This document shows positions 5,630-8,091 of a stretch of 8,091 nucleotides of DNA, in pieces (the stretch's first letter is position 1; each line of letters opens with the position of its first letter). The notes beneath the pieces are model-generated. The model did not search any database, was not told where the DNA came from, and saw only the letters and a program-made list of their open reading frames with translations. This stretch comes from Rubrivirga sp. (GTDB lineage Bacteria > Bacteroidota > Rhodothermia > Rhodothermales > Rubricoccaceae): positions 1-8,091 of the forward strand of contig JAAXJP010000268.1 in assembly GCA_012269805.1 (NCBI GenBank), in the 5' to 3' direction. A program made the translations under genes and the position numbers.

Positions 5630-6565
5630 TCAGGCCTGGGCCGCGCGGCGGAGGCGGTCCATGAGCGCCACGCCGATCCCGACCTCGGGCACGACCTCGG
5701 CGTCGATCCGCCCGAGGCCGGCGCGGTCGGCGCGGCGGAAGGCGTCGAACAGGCGACGCGCGTAGTCGTCGGCGTCGTCGCAGACGGTGGCCTGGGCGTA
5801 GCCACGCGGCGGCTCCGAGAGCCCGATCCACGCCGCCTCGGGCGCGGGCTCGGCCCGGTCGGCGGACGTCACGAGGCGGACGCGAGCGCGCGGCGCGTAG
5901 TGCCGGTGCCGTACGCCCGGCGACCGACGGGCGGCTTCGGCGCCGGCGTCGACCGTGCGGGCGTCGGGGAACAGCTCGCGGAGCGCGTCGAGCGTGACGG
6001 CCCCCGGACGGAGGACGAGCGGCGTCTCGCCCGTCGCGTCCACCACCGTCGACTCGATTCCCACGTCCGTCGGCGGGCCCTGGAGGACGGCGTCGATCCG
6101 GCCGTCGAGGTCGTCGACGACGGCCTGCCACGTCGTCGGGCTCGGCCGCCCACTCCGGTTGGCGGAGGGCGCCACGAGCGGCCCCGTCGCCCCGAGCACG
6201 GCGAGCGCGAGCGGCGCGGCGGGTACCCGCACCGCGGCGGTGTCGAGGCCGGCCGTCACGCCGGGGGGGAGGCCCGGCCGCGCCGGCAGCACGACCGTCA
6301 GCGGGCCGGGAGCGAACGCGTCGAGGAGGGCCCGCCCGACATCCGTGACGTGGGCGACTCCGTCCGCCTCGCCGGCGTCGCCGAGGTGGACGATGAGCGG
6401 GTTGTCGCCCGGCCGGCCCTTGGCCTTGAACACGCGGCGGACGGCGTCGGCGGCGTCCGCACGCGCGGCCAGCCCGTAGACCGTCTCCGTCGGGATCGCG
6501 CAGAGGCCGCCGTCGCGGAGGACGGCGGCGGCATCGGCGGGATCTTGGAGGAGGCGCGTGCGCAC
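5630..6565 (-). CDS. L-threonylcarbamoyladenylate synthase, Sua5 type
   Basis: Two-domain Sua5/TsaC2 enzyme of 311 residues. It makes threonylcarbamoyl-AMP from threonine, bicarbonate and ATP, the first step of the t6A37 modification in ANN-decoding tRNAs, in the cytoplasm. The YrdC domain (about 5-195) carries PTETVYGLA (25-33), KGRPGDNPL (49-57), FAPGPLT (84-90), APSANRSGRPSPT (132-144), ESTVVD (171-176) and LRPGAV (185-190). The linker SPGVRHRHYAP (215-225) is the Sua5 hallmark that closes over the active site. A Sua5 domain follows to about 308. The start is GTG at 6565; an in-frame TAG three codons upstream rules out any earlier start. It is divergent from the NFACT-R gene (38-nt gap) and convergent with the membrane-protein gene (no gap). 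Often named tsaC or sua5. Confidence 0.95.
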   Translation of the reverse strand: MRTRLLQDPADAAAVLRDGGLCAIPTETVYGLAARADAADAVRRVFKAKGRPGDNPLIVHLGDAGEADGVAHVTDVGRALLDAFAPGPLTVVLPARPGLPPGVTAGLDTAAVRVPAAPLALAVLGATGPLVAPSANRSGRPSPTTWQAVVDDLDGRIDAVLQGPPTDVGIESTVVDATGETPLVLRPGAVTLDALRELFPDARTVDAGAEAARRSPGVRHRHYAPRARVRLVTSADRAEPAPEAAWIGLSEPPRGYAQATVCDDADDYARRLFDAFRRADRAGLGRIDAEVVPEVGIGVALMDRLRRAAQA

Positions 6566-6588
6566 CGGGCGCTAGGTTGGGGCGCCCG
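6566..6588. promoter_or_regulatory. Inverted repeat framing a promoter-like box between divergent genes
   Basis: CGGGCGC (6566-6572) and GCGCCCG (6582-6588) are perfect 7-bp arms. The 9-nt spacer TAGGTTGGG includes TAGGTTGG (6573-6580), one base from the -7 consensus TAnnTTTG on the plus strand. The left arm abuts the sua5 GTG start. In DNA this could be an operator over the promoter of the NFACT-R gene; in RNA, a hairpin in either leader. No good -33 partner is seen: the nearest TTGG is at 6545-6548, 24 nt away. Confidence 0.35.
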
Positions 6589-6603
6589 CAAGATCCCACC
6601 GCC

Positions 6604-6984
6604 ATGGCCCGCAAGTCCTCCACCCTCGCCGACTACGACACGCACGACGTCGAGGGCTACGAGGTGCTCGTCGGCCGGACCGCGAAGGACAACGACAAGC
6701 TGACGTTCAAGGTCGCCCGCCCGAACGACGTCTGGCTCCACGTCGGCGGCGGGACGCCCGGCAGCCACGTCGTCGTGCGGACGCCGGAGGGGGAGGAGGT
6801 GCCGCGCCACGTCGTCAAGCGCGCGGCGGAGCTGGCCGTCCAGCACTCGAAGGCGAAACACGCGAGCGGGAAGGTCGACGTCCACGTATGCCGCGCGTGC
6901 GACGTGACGAAGCCGCGCGGGGCGAAGCCGGGTTCGGTCCAACTCCGGCGCTACGAGTCGGTCAAGGTCTACCCGCCGAAGTAG
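6604..6984 (+). CDS. Stand-alone NFACT-R (DUF814) RNA-binding domain protein
   Basis: A 126-residue protein consisting essentially of the NFACT-R domain found at the C-terminal side of RqcH, Rqc2/NEMF and FbpA. Supporting stretches are GYEVLVGRTAKDNDKLTFKV (18-37), NDVWLHV (41-47), PGSHVVVRT (52-60), the helix KRAAELAVQHSKAK (72-85), and DVTKPRGAKPGSVQ (100-113). The NFACT-N and coiled-coil arms that contact tRNA and 50S subunits in ribosome rescue are absent, so it cannot be a full RqcH. In family members the domain is thought to bind RNA; a role in ribosome quality control or RNA binding is inference. The ATG at 6604 is preferred over an upstream TTG (6577), because that extension lies in the control region. 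It is divergently paired with sua5, also a translation gene. A strong hairpin follows the stop at once. Confidence 0.88.
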   Translation: MARKSSTLADYDTHDVEGYEVLVGRTAKDNDKLTFKVARPNDVWLHVGGGTPGSHVVVRTPEGEEVPRHVVKRAAELAVQHSKAKHASGKVDVHVCRACDVTKPRGAKPGSVQLRRYESVKVYPPK

Positions 6985-7016
6985 CTCCCTCCGCCTCGGC
7001 CCCGAGGCGGGCGGAG
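6985..7016 (+). terminator. Hairpin behind the NFACT-R gene
   Basis: The stem core CCGCCTCG (6991-6998) pairs with CGAGGCGG (7003-7010) across a 4-nt loop. Pairing continues outward over one GU pair and one mismatch to CTCC (6985-6988) with GGAG (7013-7016). It begins right after the TAG stop. No T-run follows, so it may be a factor-assisted terminator or a 3'-end stabiliser. It closely resembles the first hairpin behind recA. Confidence 0.5.
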
Positions 7017-7032
7017 TCGGCGGACGCGCTCT

Positions 7033-7047
7033 CGTTCACACCGAACG
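7033..7047. promoter_or_regulatory. Short inverted repeat upstream of the MATE gene
   Basis: CGTTC (7033-7037) and GAACG (7043-7047) form a perfect 5-bp dyad with the spacer ACACC, in the otherwise featureless 93-nt stretch before the MATE start. Size and spacing would suit a dimeric repressor. Dyads this short arise easily by chance. Confidence 0.2.
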
Positions 7048-7109
7048 CGCCCGCCGCGACGAACCCGCCCTGGCCGGAGGGGTTGGCGGGGCGTCCCCCC
7101 GCCGACGCT

Positions 7110-8091
7110 GTGCCCGCCACCGGCCGCCCGTCCGACCAGATCCTCCAAGGCCCCATCGCCGGGTCGCTCCTCCGGCTGGCCGGGCCCGTCGTCCTCGCCA
7201 ACGTCCTCCAGACGGTCTACCAGCTGACCGACACGTTCTGGGTGGGCCGCCTCGGCGCCGTCGCGGTCGCGGCCGTCTCGTTCAGCTTCCCGGTCATCTT
7301 CCTGTTCATCGCCGTCGGCGGCGGCGTGACGATCGCCGGGACGATCCTCGTGGCCCAGGCCGAGGGCCGCGGCGACCGCCGCGACGTGGACTACGTCGCG
7401 GGCCAGACGTACGCCATCGTCACGCTCCTGTCGGTCGCGCTCGCCGCCGCCGGGTTCGCCCTCGCGGCGCCGCTCCTCGAGCTGATGGGCGCCGACGCCG
7501 AGGTCCTCCCGCCGGCCGCCGAGTACCTCCGGCTGAGCTACCTCGGGCTGCCGTTCATCTTCGGCTACTTCGTGTTTCAAGCGTTGCTCCGCGGCGTGGG
7601 CGACGTGAAGACGCCGCTGCACATCGTCGGCGGGACGGTCCTGCTGAACTTCCTGCTCGACCCGCTCTTCATCCTGGGCTGGGGACCGGTCCCGGCGCTC
7701 GGCGTGGCCGGCGCCGCCGCGGCCACGATCGGGACGCAGGGGCTGGCCGCGCTCGTCGGCGCGTGGCTCCTCCTGAGCGGGCGCCGCCCGATCCGCGTCC
7801 GCTGGCGGGACCTCCGGCCGGACCTCGGCGTCGCCCGCCGAATCGCCCGGCTGGGCTTTCCGGCCTCCGTCGACCAAGCCATGCGCGCGCTCGGGCTGAC
7901 GGCGCTCGTCACGCTCGTCGCGGGGTTCGGGAGCGAGTCGGTGGCCGTCTACGGCGTCGTCACGCGGATTTTCTCGTTCGTGCTGATCCCGGCGCTCGGG
8001 CTGGGGATCGCCACCTCGACGGTCGTCGGGCAAAACGTGGGGGCCGGGCAGCGGGGGCGGGCCCGCCGCGGGACGCCGCGGGGGGGCGCCG
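7110..8091 (+). CDS. MATE-family efflux transporter, 3' end missing
   Basis: The first 327 codons of a cation-coupled multidrug and toxin extrusion protein; family members run to about 450 residues, so roughly a quarter to a third is cut off by the window edge. It has the MATE opening IAGSLLRLAGPVVLANVLQT, then VYQLTDTFWVGRLG (36-49) with an Asp in helix 1, RGVGDVKTP (161-169), NFLLDPLFI (180-188) before LGVAGAAAAT, and the start of the second half with VVGQNVGAG (305-313). It lies in the inner membrane and exports substrates using a Na+ or H+ gradient; the substrate is unknown, and a DinF/NorM-like subgroup is possible. The start GTG at 7110 is chosen because it places the protein at family length; TTG at 7083 is the alternative. 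No Shine-Dalgarno is visible. After residue 320 the frame no longer resembles the family. Confidence 0.9.
   Translation, partial: MPATGRPSDQILQGPIAGSLLRLAGPVVLANVLQTVYQLTDTFWVGRLGAVAVAAVSFSFPVIFLFIAVGGGVTIAGTILVAQAEGRGDRRDVDYVAGQTYAIVTLLSVALAAAGFALAAPLLELMGADAEVLPPAAEYLRLSYLGLPFIFGYFVFQALLRGVGDVKTPLHIVGGTVLLNFLLDPLFILGWGPVPALGVAGAAAATIGTQGLAALVGAWLLLSGRRPIRVRWRDLRPDLGVARRIARLGFPASVDQAMRALGLTALVTLVAGFGSESVAVYGVVTRIFSFVLIPALGLGIATSTVVGQNVGAGQRGRARRGTPRGGA

Noticed and set aside
6577..6603. TTG start extending the NFACT-R protein by nine residues
   Set aside because: The extension would lie in the divergent control region and adds nothing resembling the family; ATG at 6604 is better.
6969..8033. 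354-codon minus-strand frame opposite the MATE gene
   Set aside because: Asp/Arg/Glu-rich shadow frame; the plus strand encodes an unmistakable MATE protein.
1..8091. CRISPR arrays, insertion sequences, tRNA or rRNA genes, toxin-antitoxin pairs, biosynthetic or defence clusters
   Set aside because: No repeated spacer pattern, transposase, tRNA-like cloverleaf or rRNA-like sequence was seen. All nine genes are ordinary chromosomal families.

Overview
The window looks like a chromosomal housekeeping stretch from a very GC-rich bacterium. Gene order, protein sequences, near absence of Shine-Dalgarno sequences and two TAGCTTCG elements resembling the Bacteroidota -7 promoter box (TAnnTTTG) suggest the Bacteroidota/Rhodothermota side of the tree, perhaps a Rubricoccaceae/Rhodothermota marine lineage. 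That placement is inference from protein style and promoter shape; no marker search was possible.

Layout. Positions 1-192 hold no gene I can name. A plus-strand block follows: cinA (193-1449), a MacB/FtsX-type ABC permease (1495-2679) and recA (2906-3979). recA has a 226-nt leader region of its own and two tandem hairpins behind it. A second plus-strand block holds a secreted or membrane PAP2 phosphatase (4097-4774), a RidA-superfamily protein overlapping it by 4 nt (4771-5151) and a four-helix membrane protein (5180-5629). The last gene abuts, stop codon to stop codon, a minus-strand Sua5-type threonylcarbamoyl-AMP synthase (5630-6565). Divergent from Sua5 across only 38 nt is a stand-alone NFACT-R domain protein (6604-6984). 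A MATE efflux transporter starts at about 7110 and runs off the window end.

Functional themes. cinA (nicotinamide-nucleotide salvage, competence-associated) near recA echoes the cinA-recA linkage known in several phyla, here separated by an orphan ABC permease. Sua5 (tRNA t6A synthesis) and the NFACT-R protein (RNA/ribosome binding, by relation to RqcH) both belong to translation and share a tiny divergent control region. The remaining genes are general envelope, metabolite-damage and efflux functions.

I found no mobile elements, CRISPR arrays, tRNA or rRNA genes, and no convincing undescribed multi-gene system. The most useful oddities are regulatory: a repeated promoter-like element with a possible leaderless start, a dyad in the recA leader, a hairpin family shared by two gene ends, and an inverted repeat framing a promoter-like box between sua5 and the NFACT-R gene. 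Several very long antisense open frames are by-products of the high GC content.
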